This document shows positions 1 to 14,900 of a stretch of 64,000 nucleotides of DNA, one piece after another; the stretch's first letter is position 1, and each line of letters opens with the position of its first letter. Origin of the DNA: Amphirosellinia nigrospora. Lineage: Eukaryota > Ascomycota > Sordariomycetes > Xylariales > Xylariaceae. The notes under the pieces are model-generated. The model did not search any database and was not told the DNA's origin. It saw only the letters and a list, made by a program, of their open reading frames with translations. Location: contig SCHM01000004.1 of NCBI GenBank assembly GCA_004123355.1, positions 496,001-560,000 on the forward strand. The letters run 5' to 3'. The translations under genes were made by a program, and so were the position numbers.

Positions 1-894
1 CTTAAAATATAGTTATAATAATAATAGCTAAAGCTTAATAAGCAATATATAAAAGCAATAATAATAAAACTTATAAACGTTATATATTTGTATAACTTAG
101 ATCGGCTGGCTAAAATAAACTAAAAATAGTAGGGGTAATAAATAAGAATATTTTTTTCGCCCAAAAATAAAAATAAAAAAAATAAAAATAAACTATTAAA
201 CTATTTAACAATAAATTATACGAATATATAAATAGTACTTATAAAAAAATAATAGTATAATATAAGTTTTTATTATATATTAATAACTAAACATATACTA
301 ATATTAAGCTTAATAGCTACTAATATTACGCGTATTATTAAAAATAACTTAAATATATATTAAAAGTTTATAATTATTTAATTAAACTATATATAAATTA
401 ATATTAATTTCAGCTATCGTTTAAAAAGTACGTATATATAAGTACGTATAACTATTTACTTATAAATTTTAAAACTATAATAACTAAAAAACAAAAAAAA
501 AAAAAAAGCAACTAATATTTATATAAATAAATTAACTATTATTTATATAATTATTTATACTTATTTAATTATATAGTAATAATTAGCTTTATAATATTTA
601 TATTAAATATAGATTATAAGCATTTATTATTATAGTACGTTAATAAACGATTTATTTATTATATTTATATAGATTATACGCTTATTAACTAAAACCTAAA
701 AAAAGCAACTAAATTTACCTTAAAAAATATATTAAATTATATATTAACTATAATTTATTTATATATTATTAAATAAATTACTTGGTTATTTACTTAATAT
801 ATATAATAATACTAAGGCTTAACTAATAGCTAGTTTCCGTTAAGTACTTTATACTAAAAATGCCTTAATTAAGCTTGGCAATAATATATAATAA
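1..894. other. RIP-degraded AT-rich sequence, nothing recognisable
   Basis: The sequence is AT-rich with stops in all frames. I see no motif or repeat end before the partial LTR-A copy. It is presumably part of another degraded element that continues beyond the window. Confidence 0.5.
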
Positions 895-980
895 ATTAAT
901 ATATACATATTACTAAATCTAATACCTTTTTATCACTTAATATAAACTTAATACTATATTATCCTTAGTAAAGCTTACTA
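895..980 (+). repeat. LTR-A, partial copy (3' end only)
   Basis: The stretch ending in AGTAAAGCTTACTA matches the last part of the copies at 6,840-7,057 and 23,875-24,087, including the shared core CACTTAATATAAACTTAATA. The upstream part of the repeat does not align clearly, so this copy is truncated or interrupted. It lies about 6 kb upstream of the second copy, in the same orientation, with a Gypsy pol relic between them, as expected for a 5' LTR. Confidence 0.5.
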
Positions 981-1970
981 GCTAATTTATAAAAAATAAA
1001 TAAAAAAGCTTTAAAACGTAAAAATTTAAAACGTAAGAATTTTTATACTAATAATTATAAAAATATATTAAATACTAGTAATAATAACTATTAGTTAAAA
1101 ATAACTTAAAATAAAATACGTAAAAAATTATCCCTTAAATTAATATAAAATTAATATATTTTCTAATATATTTTTTAAATATAATAAATATTTACCTTAA
1201 ACTACTTTAAAAATTATACTTGCCCGTTATAGCTTTTATTTAAAATTTATTTAGCTTTATTATTAATATTAAAATTTTACTAAATAATAATTACTTTTTT
1301 TTTTAGATTTTTTATTTACTAATAATATAAACAATAATTTTAGCCTACTAGCAATAATAATATATATAAATAATATAATTAATATATAGTTATATAAAAT
1401 ATTTTATATAATTAAAGTAAATATTATTAAATTAAATCGGCGAAATATATAGCTATAAAATAAAATAATATAAAAAATAACTAAATTATAGTTTTAATAT
1501 AAAACTTAGCTAAAACTTCGGAAAAAATTTAAATATTTAAAAAATATACTGTTTTATTAAATAATAAAATAAAAATTAATAATTTTATAAAATTCAATAA
1601 AAAAAAAAAAACTAAATAAAATAATAGATTTAATTTAAAGCTTAAAAAACTATTTACGAACTAAAATTATAAATAAAAAAAAAAATATATTATAATTATA
1701 ACCGTATATTATATATTATATTTAAGCTAAAAAAATCGGCATAATTAATAATTAAACCTTATTTTATATAAATATATAAAAACTTTAATAATAATATAAA
1801 TTAAGCTTAATATATAATTAATAACTTTTTTAAAAGTTTAGAAAAAATATATAATATGATTAATAAAGTTATATATATAACGAAAAAAATAAATAGATTA
1901 TTTTAAAAAGCTAGCTTTTAATATTTTTTTAGTTAATTTTATACGTTTAATAAAAAACTTTTATATAAAT

Positions 1971-2264
1971 AGTTACAGATCTACAGGCTCTAGTGGCTGT
2001 GCCTACCACTAGCCACAGCACCCGTAATCTCCACTTGCAGTAACTACCACTCGCAGTGAATGCGTGACTGCTATTCGTAGTAAATGCAGTGCAGTGAATG
2101 AAGGCAGATATTGGCAGTGAATGCAGCTGCCCTACGCGAGTATTTAAGCAGCTGCTTGTACTATAATTTAAACCTTCTTTTTTTCTTACTTTATTTGTAG
2201 ATTTTATATATATATATACTATATATATTAAAGCTTTGTTTTTTCGAATATATAAAGCGTAACT
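1971..2264 (+). repeat. 294-bp dispersed repeat R1 (moderately RIPed copy)
   Basis: It begins AGTTACAGATCTACAGG and ends AAAGCGTAACT, so the ends form a short inverted repeat (AGTTAC/GTAACT). The same sequence occurs inverted at 21,152-21,447 and again directly at 25,667-25,959. Inside are several GCAGTGAATG-like units and a TATTTAAGCAGCTGC stretch that resembles a TATA region. Length and short inverted ends fit a solo LTR or a small non-autonomous element. GC content is far above the flanks in its first 190 bases. Confidence 0.8.
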
Positions 2265-5200
2265 ATTTATAAATTATTTATAATATTATAAAATATTAAA
2301 ACTATTTTTATAATATTTTTAATTAAACTAAACAATTAATTTAATTTAAAAATATTAAAATATTTTTTAAAAATAAACTAATATAATAAACGTATATAGC
2401 TATATATATTAAAGCTTTTATTAATATTTCGGATTTATTTGTTTTAAATATTTAAAATAATAAGTTTTTTATAATAAAACTTTAATAAATAATAAAAAAA
2501 TATATTTATTTAGCTTTTTAAACTATATAAAAACTATAATAATAAACTATAAAAACTAATTATTTTTAACTAATTTAATATAATAGTTTTATAATATTAT
2601 TAATAATTATATATTTAAAAAATAAAAATTCGATATAAATATTATTAGCTTTAATTATATAGTTTAATATTTAATTAATAATTATATAAAATTATAAATA
2701 AAAAACTAAGCTTAACTTTTATTTTAAACTAATAATATATTATAATAAAATAATCTAGTTTAATTTTAATAAAATATAAACTAAACTAATATAAATAATA
2801 TATATAAAAACTTTATTATTATTTTTTAAAAAATAAAAATACGCGTTTTTTAATAATAACTTATTATTATTTTATTATTAACTTATATATATTCGCTAAA
2901 AAATTAAATAAGCAAAATAAAATTTTGCTTAATTAAACAAAAAAATAAAATAAAATTACTATTTTTTACGATAAAATATATATTATATTAATATATACTA
3001 TTAATATTTTTTAATTTATAATTAAAAATAACTTTAACTAATAATAAATTAACTAATAAACTATTAATTAATTATTAAATAAATTATAAAAAATAATTAA
3101 ATAATATAATTACGTTTAAAATAACTTAAATATTTTAAATTAATAAATAGTTAATTTATTAAATTATTATAAAATAACTTTTATTTTATTAAATAATAAA
3201 AAAATAACTAATATATAATTAAAATATTAATATTTATTTTTTATAATAATATAATTAAAAATAAACTTAAATTTAAAATATAAATTCGAACTATATAAAA
3301 TTGCTTTAAATTTAACGCTAATTAATTTTATAATAACGTAGCTAAAATAATTAATATTAAAATTTATATTAAAAGCTATATAGCTAATAATTTTTTTTTT
3401 TATTTATTATTTAATTATTTTAACGTACTAATTAACTCGGAAGCTATTTTAAAATATTTCGAAAAAATTTATATTAATATTAATTATAATAAAAAAACTA
3501 AAACTAATTTTTAATTATTTAATTTTAATTAATATACGTTAATTAAATTTTTAAATTTTAAACTATTTTTATTTATTTAGCTAATAAAACTAAATTTAAT
3601 AAAGCTAAATAAAAAAAAAATTTAAAAATAAGCTATTTTTTTAACTAATAACTAAAACTATATTAAAATATTTAAAAAAAAATATTAATTTTAACGTTTA
3701 TATAAAATATTATTTTTAAATAGTTTATTATTTAATAATAACTAATTATAAATAAAATAAAACTTATAAAAAAAAAACATAAAATTTATTGCTATAATTT
3801 TTATTTTTTTTTTTTTTTTTTGCTTAAATAATCTTTTATTTTATTTTAAAACTAAATAATAATAATAATAACTTTACTTAATTATTTAAGCTTAATATTA
3901 ATAAAATATAATAATTAATTTTTAATAATAAATAGTTTAATTATTATTAGTAAAAATATATTTTAAAAAAATATTTTTAAAAAATTAAACTTTAATAAAT
4001 AAAAAGTTTAAATTATTGCTATTTTAGCTATATATAATATATCGGATATTAAGCTAATTATAATAAAAAATAAACTTATAATAAATATAGAAAAAAAAAT
4101 AATTTTAAAAAAATAGCTTTTTTTTTAAAAAAAATATTTCTAAAAAATATTATTAGTTATAAAATAAATTTAATAAAAAAATATTTAAATAAAAAACTTT
4201 TATTATATATTTATATTTTATATAATAATAAACTTTTTTAATTATAAATAATTTTTTAAAATATAAAAATAAATATATATATAAATATAAACTAATAATT
4301 CGTAAAAAAAATTATTAAACTATTTAATTTTATTATTATTATAAACTTTTTTATTAAAAAAATTATAAAATATAATAATAAAATAAAAAAATATTAATTA
4401 AGCTTTTTTATTATTATTAAAAATATAAAAAAACTTTTAAAAATAAACTTATAACTATTATTAATTTAATTTATAATATTATTTTAAACAAACTATAGTT
4501 TAAATATTATAATATTTTATTAAATTATTAGCAAAACTATTTAATATTTTTATTTTAGCTATTTTTTAATTATAATATAAAATATTATTTAATAATAAAA
4601 AATATATAGCTATAATATTTAATTTATTAACTTAATATTAATTAATAAAACTATAATTTTAAAATCGAAAAATATAACATTAATAATAAAAAAAAATAAA
4701 ATAATATTTAAAAAACTTAAAACTAAAAATATTTATTTTAAAATATAATAATTTTAAAAAAAAAACCTCGATAAAATAAAACAAATAATATTTAATTATT
4801 TTTTGCTAAAGTTTATTTTTAAAAATATAAAATTTGTTTAAAAAATACGGCTTTAATTTTTACTTAAAAGTTTAATAAAAAAAGCTTATACTATATAAAA
4901 TAAAATATATTAATTAATAAAAAAAAACTAATAACTAAAATATTTAGCTTAAATATTATTATTTTTAATATAATAATAAAAAAAACCGAATAAAAAACGT
5001 TTATATTATTAATATTAATAAAGTTAATAAAATAATCGGAAAATTAAAAAAAATAAAAATAATTTCTTAAAAAAAAAAAAAAAAAAATTAAAATAAAAAG
5101 CGCAAAAAAAATACCTAAAAAATATTAAAACTTAATATACATTTTTAGCTAAATAAACTTTAATATATTATTACTATATTGCTTATAAATAAACTATAAA

Positions 5201-5344
5201 ATAAAATTCTTTAAAAATAAGTTTAAAATTAATTTAAAATATAGTTTTTTATATAAAATATTATTAAACAAATTAAAAACTATATAAAAATTTTAATTAA
5301 AAATTTATATAAAAGCTTTATTAAGCTTAATAATACTTTATATA
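2265..5344. other. Degraded interior of Gypsy-1
   Basis: The sequence is AT-rich with dense stops. By position it should hold gag and the start of pol of the Gypsy-1 element, but I could not identify zinc-knuckle or protease motifs with confidence. Confidence 0.4.
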
Positions 5345-6445
5345 ATATATTTATTTTATTTATAAAAAAAATAAATAATAAGCTTTATTTTTATATAAAT
5401 TATTATAAGCTAAATAAAATTATAAAAAAAAACTAGTATTTATTTTTTTTATTAAAAAAACCTTAGTTTATATTATTAAAACAAAATTTTTACCCGATTT
5501 AATATATATAAATATTTAATTATATTTATATACTATTTAAAAATAAAAATTATATAATATTTTATATAAAATATAGTATATATTAATTGTTAGTATTATT
5601 ATTTAGCTTTATTAATAAACTTTTAATATTTTAATAATATATTAATAATATACTATTTAATTTTTTAAAAATTTTTTATAGTATTTACGTTAATAATATT
5701 ATTATTTATTTAAAAATAATAAAAAAATATATTATTTATATATATATATTAAAACGATTAATTTAAATAAAATTATAAATTAACTTAAAAAATTTAAGTT
5801 TTATATTATTAAAATTAAATTTTTAAGCTATATTATTAATATTAAAAAAATTTAAATAAACTTTGCTAAAATTAACGCTATATTAAAATAAAAAATTTTT
5901 ATATTAATTAAAAATATATAATTTTTTTTAAATTTTATAATTTTTATTAAAATTTTATTAATATTTAAAGTTATATTATAGCGCTTTTAAACTAATTAAT
6001 ATAAAAAAGCATACTTTTTAAATAAACTAAAAAATAAAAAAATTAATTTATTAATTTAAAAAAGCTTTAATAAAATCTTTTTTATTAAAATATTTTAATT
6101 ATAACTTATTAATAAAAATTAAAACTAATATATTTAATAATATAAGCTTTAGCGTATTATTATAACTATATAATAAAATTTAGTATTTTATAACGTATTT
6201 TTTAAAAATATTTTATAATATTAAACTAGATTATAATATTTATAAAAAAATTACTAACGGTTATATTATGTTTTAAAAATAAAAACTTAAATTAATTAAT
6301 AGCTATAATAAGCTTTTTTTAATTTTTATTAATAATTAAACATTAAAATTTTTTAGTAAAAAATAATATTTTAACTTAAAATAAACTAAATAAGTTAATT
6401 TTTTTAAAATATAACTTTTTAATATTATATTGCCCCGGTAAAAAA
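5345..6445 (+). pseudogene. Ty3/Gypsy pol relic: reverse transcriptase, RNase H
   Basis: Translation through the stops gives a clear Gypsy reverse transcriptase order. Near 5,350 a short peptide ILFIKK is followed by an INYYKLN stretch, corresponding to the usual VDYRKLN. Near 5,686-5,697 lies YVNN, the RIP-altered catalytic YVDD, followed by IIIYLK. Downstream is an RNase H-like region (KALIKSFLLKYF, then KLDYNIYKK, matching the NYDIYDKE motif). At 6,428-6,442 YCPGK matches the YRPGK motif that ends the RNase H region. Substitutions are those expected from C-to-T and G-to-A change. It is non-functional. Confidence 0.85.
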
Positions 6446-6839
6446 ATATATTAATTAATACTTTATTATAAAAATAAAAAAACCTAATAATATAAAACTA
6501 AAAAAAAAACATAATATTACTTTATATATTTTAGCTAATAAATAGTATAATATAATTAATCTTTATATAAATAAAATTATATTAAATAAGTTTTATTAAA
6601 ATATATAATAAATTAAATTTTTATAAAACTATAATTAATCGAACAAATTTTTAAAAAAAAACCGTAAAAATATAAATATAAAAATTTATTATTAATAAAT
6701 TAAAAATAATAAACTAAAAAATTTATAAAAGTTAAAAATAAATTAATTATATTTTATAAATATTTAATTATTTTTAACTTTTTATATTTAAAAATACGCT
6801 TTATTAAAAAAATATATTATAAAATATTTATTATATATT

Positions 6840-7057
6840 TGCTACACTTTAACAAGGGGGGTAACCCCTGCAAAAGGTCCCCACTACAAAGTAAAGCTTA
6901 CTTTACTAATAAGTAAAGTTTAGTCCTATAGATTAAATAAAGAAGCTAGGGACTAAATAAGTTTTTTGCTTCCGGTAGGAGCTTTACTTAGTATTTGCTT
7001 TTTTTTTTATTACTTAATATAAACTTAATATTATATTATTTTTAGTAAAGCTTATTA
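6840..7057 (+). repeat. LTR-A, best-preserved copy (3' LTR of Gypsy-1)
   Basis: It starts TGCTACACTTTAACA, contains GGGGGGTAACCCC close to its start, and ends AGTAAAGCTTATTA. About 218 bp align with 23,875-24,087, and the last 85 bp with 895-980. It is visibly more GC-rich than its surroundings, and sits directly after the Gypsy-1 pol relic. Exact ends are estimated from where the copies stop matching. Confidence 0.7.
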
Positions 7058-10000
7058 AATAGTACAGTAAGTTTTATAATTTTTATTTTTTAAATTATTT
7101 TAATTTATTTTTTTTTCGGCCGGTAGTTTATTTATATAGTTACCTTTAATCGCTTTAATAATACTTCGCACCGTTTTATAACTTTATAATATTTAAAAAT
7201 ACTTAAACTTTATATTAGTTTATTTTATATTAATTTATTTTAATAAAAAAAAAAGCTTAAAAAAGTTTATATTAACGTTATTTCGTATCGATTTATATTT
7301 TAAAAATAATAAAAACATAAAATACCCTATATTTATTTATTTAAAAAAACTATATTATTATTTTATAATTTTATATAGTTTAAATAAAATATAATAATAT
7401 TAATTTTCGATAATTTATATTAAATCAACTAATTTTTAGCTTAATATTAATATTATAATCTTTAATATTATATTAATTTAATTATAGCTAAATATTTATA
7501 TTTTAATACTATTTTAAATAGTTTTACTATTTTTTATACTAATTATATCTAGTTAAGGCTAACGTTTATAATAATATACTATTATTTTTATAACTTTAAC
7601 TAATTATATTTTAGTTTTTTTATATATTATTTTATAATTTTTATAAAAAAACTAATTATTTATTTTTATTATAATTTATTACTATTTAATAACTTTAATA
7701 AATTTAGCAAAACTATTATTTATATTATATTCCGAGTTATTATATAGTTTATTATTTTTTAGTATAAATATAAATTATAATAATTAATTAATTTATACGT
7801 TATAAAATAGCTAACTATAAATATTATATATTTATACAATTATTTTATTTTAAAATTTATTTAGATTTTTTATATCTATTATAATATTTAATAATATTAT
7901 TTTTAGTAAGTTTTTTCCGGTCGGCTATTTTATAAATTATAACTAGAGCTTATTTAAAATTTAAAACAGATATTATTATTAAAACTAAATTAAAAAAAAT
8001 CAATAGTTTATTTTAAAAGCTTAAAAGCTTTATAATTAAATATAAAATTTTAGCTTTAATTAAAAACTTAATATTAAAGCTAATTAAAATTAATTTATAC
8101 TAATATTATTATTTAAGCCTAATATATTATTATAATAGCTTAAACAACTTATAATAGCTCCGGCAAAAAAATTTAATAAAAAATTTATATTATTTTTTGC
8201 TACGTTTTATTAAGTTATAATACCTAAGCTAGTATTACCGCTAAACTTTAACTTACCGCTAAAACTACTAATAACAATTAAATCTTTATTTATATTTTTA
8301 AAATAAAATACTTAAACTTTAATATATTAAAAAAATATAAAATATAGCTATTTATATTAAATCTTAATATATTTATTTATTTTAAGTTTGCCCGCGATTT
8401 TAAAACAATAAATTAAAAACTTATTTAAGCAAATAATTAAAAAAATAAAAATTATCCGTTTATTTTTAATAAACTTAATAATAATAACTAAATATAAATT
8501 ATATTAAAAAAAGTTTAAACAATAAAATAATTAATTTAATATTATTATATATTAAATAATAGCTTAAAAAAACCTATTTATTTTATTAGTAAATATTATT
8601 AATATAAACTAAAAAGTTAAAAATATCGAATTAATATTAGTTAAACTAGCTATAAAATAAAACAAGTTAATAAAAAAAGTTTTAGAATTAAAAGCTAAAA
8701 ATTAATTTTTAAGTTAACTTTTAAACTAACAAACTTTAATTTATTTTTATATTAAGCTAGTTTTATAAATATAAATATAAACACCGTTAATAAATATTAC
8801 GCGCTTATTATATAACCGATTTAACTAAATATATAGATCGCCGCTAATAAGTACGCTAGTTATAACCACCGTATAATTATAACTAGTATATTTTTTTAAT
8901 AAAAACGTTAATAATTAGTATTAAAATATATTATTACTAGCTAAATAGTTATAACAGCATAATAACTTAATAGTACTACTATAATAAAAACGACCGTAAT
9001 ATTAAACTAATAACTTTTAATATATTAATTTTATTTTTAAATAATTATTTTTATTATTTCTATTTATATATTAACTAGAGTTTTTATTAAGCATATATTA
9101 ATTAAGTTTTAAACGTTTTAAATAGTATATATTTTATAACAATTTAGTATTTATATATATAGCTTTAATAATTTATACGGCGTTAATAATAGCAATATAT
9201 ATTAAGCTAACTAAAAATATAAAATATTAACTTTTATATAAATATTTAAAAATCTTTATATTTAAACGTAGTTTATATAACTTATAAATAATATATATTT
9301 AGCATTTTTAGTACTTTTTAATATTTTATAATTTTACCCGAAAAATAGCCGATATAAAGCTTTAAAATATAGTTTAATTTATAAGTTTAATAGTTAATAA
9401 AAAACTTTTAACTTTAGCTTTTTAAATAATTTAATAAAAAAAACCAAATAAATTTTTTACTTTATATTAATAGTTTAATAAAGCTTAAAAATAAATAGTT
9501 TTTAATGCTTAATATTTAATTATATTTAAAACTTATTATTAAAGCGCCCTTATAAAAAATCCTAACAATAATAATAATAATACAATAATAATATACTAAT
9601 AAACTAAAACAACTAAATAAATACTAAATAAACTTTATATCGACTATATAACTATATAAACCGCTACGCTTACTATATAATTTAAAAGATTTTTAACGTA
9701 AAACTTCCGTAAAATTAAACAAAAATATAATAAAATTAATATTTAAAAAAAAATCGACTAATATTTTATAATATAATAAACTAACGAAATTAAAAAAACA
9801 AACGTTAATTAGTTTAACCTAAAATAAAATAATTTTAATAATAAAAATATAATAACTTATAATAATAAGCTAATTTTTACGGATATATTTTGTTTTATAA
9901 AACGTATCGATTTATTTTTAAAAAATAAAAAATAAAAACTAATAATAAATAATTATTATTTATATTTTAAACGTTTTTATTAAAACTAGCTATTATATAA

Positions 10001-11696
10001 TAAAATAACGAACTAATAATATTAAAACGAACTAATATACATAAAAAAGATTAATTATAATTATTAATAGTTTTATTAATAAGTTCGTTATATAAACTTT
10101 TTAAACTATAAAATTGTTTAATTAATTATATTTTAAGCTAAAATATTTTATTTATAATAAAATAACTATAACTATTTTTATTTAGCAAAAATTATAATAT
10201 ATTTAAATAATAAAAACATTAAATAAAAATAACTATAATTAATATAATATTATAGTTTTTATTTAAACTTATATAAACTTAAATATTAAATAATTTTTAC
10301 TAATATTTAAGTTTATTATAAATTTAATAAACTATATATTTTAAGTTATAAAAATAAAGTTAATCTTTTTAATAGCTATTTATAAAAAATATTTTAAAAA
10401 TAAATTATATTAAAAATATAATAAACTTAAGCGTAATTTTAAGCAAAATAATTAATTTAATAAGTATAAAATAAAAAATTAAAAACGTTAAACTATTAAT
10501 TTAAAAAAAAAAAAGTTATAAATAAAAGTTTAATTATAACTATAAGCGCGACTAAAAAAAAAAATATAAAAAAAATTAAGCTAATTTTACCTAAAAAAAA
10601 AAAATAATATTAACTTTGCTAATAAAAATAAAAACAATTTTTTATATTTATTTATTCGATTTACGAATTAAAAATAATAATAGTATATTTATTATAATAA
10701 ACTATAGTAATATTTATAAATATTATAATAAAATATTTAATTTAATATATATAAAAAACTAGTATACGCGTATATATAATATATAGCCGATTAAACAAAT
10801 TACGTTTTAGTTTTTTATACAAAAAAACAAACGGATATATTTATATTACGCTATTTTATTTTTATTATAAAATATATTATTATTATTTCGAGTTTTATAT
10901 AGCTAAAAATTTTATATAATTATTTAAACAAAATAACACGTTTATAATATAAAAAAATATATTTAAAAATAATTAAGCTAAATTAGCTTCGATTTTTTTA
11001 ATAATTATATAAACGTTTTTTAAGCTATATAAAATAAATAATAATATAGAAAAATTTTTAGTAATCGTTTTTTATATTTAAAAGTTAATATTTATGCCCG
11101 ATAAAATAATAAAATATTATTATTTGTTTTAATTTTAAAACAAAACGTAATATTATTACGCGTAAATTTTTAAATATTTTAAAATATATTATTATATATT
11201 ATAAAAATAAAGTTAAAAATATTAATAGCAAAAAAATATAATATAAACGTTAAACTATGTTTTTTATTATATTATAAAAAAAAACGCTAATAGTTTTTTA
11301 TTTTAATAATAATTACCGAATTTATATAAGTATTTAAAAATAATATTAAGCTTAAAATATTACTAAGTAATAATTTTTTTAGCTTATAAAAAGCTATAAT
11401 TAATTATAAAAGTTAATAAATAATATTTGCTAGTATAAATAATTATAAAATATTTTTAAAATATATTTTTTTATACGATTATATATATATAAATAACTTT
11501 ATTTAAAAATATTATTTAAACTTAAATATACTATTAAAATATTAGCTATTTATATATTTTTATTATTTAATTAAAATTTTACTTTTAAATTTTTATATAA
11601 AATAATATAGCTATTATTATTAAATTTATTATATTATTAATAATAGTTATAACTAATTTTTCGCTAAAAAAAAAAATAATATTTAAAAATACTTAC
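7058..11696. other. RIP-degraded sequence between elements, unassigned
   Basis: About 4.6 kb of AT-rich sequence with stops throughout on both strands. There is no LTR pair or transposase motif that I can defend. Short islands keep more C and G (for example around 8,800-9,000), but no protein family could be read from them. Confidence 0.5.
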
Positions 11697-11910
11697 GTTA
11701 GATTTATAATAGAGCCCCTAAAGGGTTTGTGTTACCAGTGGTTTCCTTGCGCGGAGCGTAGGGGGAAGCCACCTAGTAATACCTATATCTAAATAAACAG
11801 CTAGTACACTGCTAGTTAGAGAATTTATTATTAAATTTATTGCGTAGATCTAATAATAAATTTTTTCTTTAAATTAAACTTTATTTTATAACTTATAATA
11901 TTCTTTTTAA
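11697..11910 (+). repeat. LTR-B, left copy
   Basis: This roughly 210-bp segment contains GCGCGGAGCGTAGGGGG and CTATATCTAAATAAACAGCTAG. It aligns along its length with 19,497-19,705 in the same orientation. It is less damaged than the flanks. Exact ends are uncertain; the matched region ends near TTCTTTTTAA. Confidence 0.75.
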
Positions 11911-14900
11911 AGTAATGCTTTATTACGTAGTTTTATTATAAATATTAAACTATACCGAAAACTATTTATTTTTAAATTTTTCGAAGTCGAAAAATATTAA
12001 TTTTCCCGGTAGTAATTAGCGCGTATAATTTATACGTATCCGTTAATTAAAGTAAATATTACGCCTTAGCGTTGATTTATTTTATATTTTTATTTTTATA
12101 TTTTTTGCGAAACTTTTAAATAAGCTAGTTATTTAGCTTTAAAAAAAGCTTAATAAAGTATTTTTATATCCTAGATATACTAGTTTTTGCGGCGTAGCTA
12201 AAGTTATTATAAAATTGTAAATATTGCGGATTTTTATTAATTAATTGTTTTAAATATTTTAGTTTTATTATAAAGTTTTTAAACGTTTTAGTTTGCTATT
12301 AAAGTTTATAAATATATTAGTTTTATTATTAAAATATAGTTATAAATTATATATATTTTATTTTATTTTTATTCGCGTATAATTTATTTTATTCTTAAGT
12401 TATTATTTATAACGTTATATAAAAATAATAAATCGTAGAACTAATATAATAATAATCTTTTTTACGTATTTAGTTATTTATTAAATTAAACGTTAGATTT
12501 ATTATTAAAGAATTTTTATTTAAAGTTTTTTTTTTTTTAATTTTTAGCGTAATAATTGTTAAAATAAGTATTGTTATTATTAGCATAAGCTTTATTAAAA
12601 ACGCTTGTAAATCGTTTAATAATATAATTTAAAAAGTCGAAATAAAATAAAAAGAATAAAGTTAGCGTAAAAATAACCGAAGCTAATATTAATATTAATA
12701 AAGCTTAATTAGCGATAATAAGTTAAAAATTTATAAGGTTTTTGTTTAAAAGATTAGACTAATAGCTAGGATTTAACGCCGAAACTATAAATATATTTTT
12801 AAAATAATAATAAAGCAATAATTTTAAGCAAAATTAAATTAAACTAAGTATAAAAGAGCTATAAAAGGATATTAAGCAAATTAATAATAAATTTAATTTA
12901 ATTATATAAATAAATTAAAATTTTAGCGCTTTTATAAAGTTCTAAAAAAATCGATATTATATTTTTGCTAATATTTTATTTTTAACTATATTAAACTAGC
13001 GAGCTTTTTATAGTATAGCAATTAATTTTAATAATATAACTATAAGTAAAAAAAAAATAATAATATTTTTGCTTTTATTTTTAAATATAATAAGCGTATT
13101 AATAATACCTTTGTTTTTATTTTTTTTTATTGTTTTAAAAGCATTATAAGAAACGTTAAAATATATTTTTTAATCGAAATAAATAATAATAATAGTAGTA
13201 GAAATAATAATAATAAAAACAGTAACGGAAGAGCAAGTAATTTTAATAATAATTTAGATTTATTAGGTAATAAAGCTAGTTTTAGCGGCTATAGCTATGG
13301 TAATAAATATTATTATTATAAAACTTTGTTTTTTTATATTTATAGTAAAAAGTATTTATAAGATTAAACGTAAAAATATTAAAGTTTTAAACTTTAATTA
13401 AGACGATTTAAAAAATAAAAAAGTTGTTATAGATAAAAAAATATTATTTATATAAATATATATATATTTTTAATATATTTAAACTATATATAAGTTTAAT
13501 AATATAAAATTATTAAATAATAGCTAAATTTTAAAGCTATTTAATTATTTTTTTATAGGTTTTACTTTTTTATAGTAGAACGATAAAATTAAACTTACCG
13601 ATCGTTATATTTAATAAAAAGTAGGCTTGAGTTTAATATTTAAAAATTAAAAGAACGTTTTAAAATATGCCCGAATATATTATAAAAAAATTTTTCGAAA
13701 GTAATTTTTTTTATTCGATATAACGTAGAATAAAAACGTATTTATTTAATTTATTTAACGTAAGCTATAATATACCTATAGAAATAAAATTTTAGCGTAA
13801 AATAATTCTAATTAGCAAAATATTATAAAAATATTTACGATTAATAGGTTAAAATAATCGTTAATTATATTTATTTATTAAAAAAAAAAATATATTAGAT
13901 AAATATATAGAAAAAATTAATAAAATATATTATAGATTAGAATAAAAAGCGGAATATAAGTTTTTAAACATTAAACTTTTTTATAACTATTTAAAAATAA
14001 TAATAAAAACTTTTAAAATTTATGTTTTAAATATAATAATTATAAATATTTTAATTATTATTAATTAAAAAGTAGATATTAATTTTGTTATAAACGTTAT
14101 TATTATTTAATAATAAACGTAATAAATAACGTAATAATAATTGTAATAAATTATAACTATTATAAAAAAAATAATAAAAAAAGTGTTTATAAGGATATAA
14201 AAATATAATAATAGAAATAAAAAATGTGATAATAGTTATATAGCAGCTAAGACTATAGCTATAATTATAATTATAGCTGCGATTATAGCTATAATATAAT
14301 AATAATTATAAATATTATTATAACAAAAAAACGCGATATTATAGCGTATATTAAGCTAATAATATATGTTTAAATAAAAGAATCTAGGTATAATATTAAT
14401 AAAGGATATTTATAGTAATAGTACTTTTTATTATATTTTAGTTTAGCTTTTATTTATTATAAATATTATAAAAAATTAAATTATTTAATACTTTTGTTTT
14501 ATATATATAAAATATAAGTTATATATTTTATTAAAATATAGTATATATTAATACTTTTTTATTTATTGTTTTTAAATAATATATATATAAATATTATATT
14601 TAAATATTATTTTTATAAAATAAGTTTTTTAATATTTAAGTTAGTATAAATTAGTTAAAAAAAGTACGGTTAAAAAAAATATTTTTAACGATAATTTATT
14701 ATTTATATAAAATAATTAAATAAAATCTTTAAGTTAGAAATACCTATATTTAAAGCGCCGAATATAAACATATATAATAAAGCTTTATATTTAAGCATAT
14801 ATTTTTCGTTTTTACGCACGTGTTTTATTAACCGGTTAAAATATAAAAATATATGCCGATTTAAATATAAATAGGATTATAATCGGCGATAAATATTTAA

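Larger units (their letters stand above)
895..7057 (+). mobile_element. Gypsy-1: RIP-killed Ty3/Gypsy LTR retrotransposon
   Basis: LTR-A sequence bounds the interval on both sides in direct orientation. The pol relic at 5,345-6,445 reads in the same direction and ends shortly before the right LTR, which is the normal Gypsy order. The 293-bp AGTTACG repeat at 1,971 appears to be nested inside. Gag and protease would lie roughly between 1,000 and 5,300 but are too degraded to identify. The left boundary is uncertain because that LTR is only partial. Confidence 0.6.
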
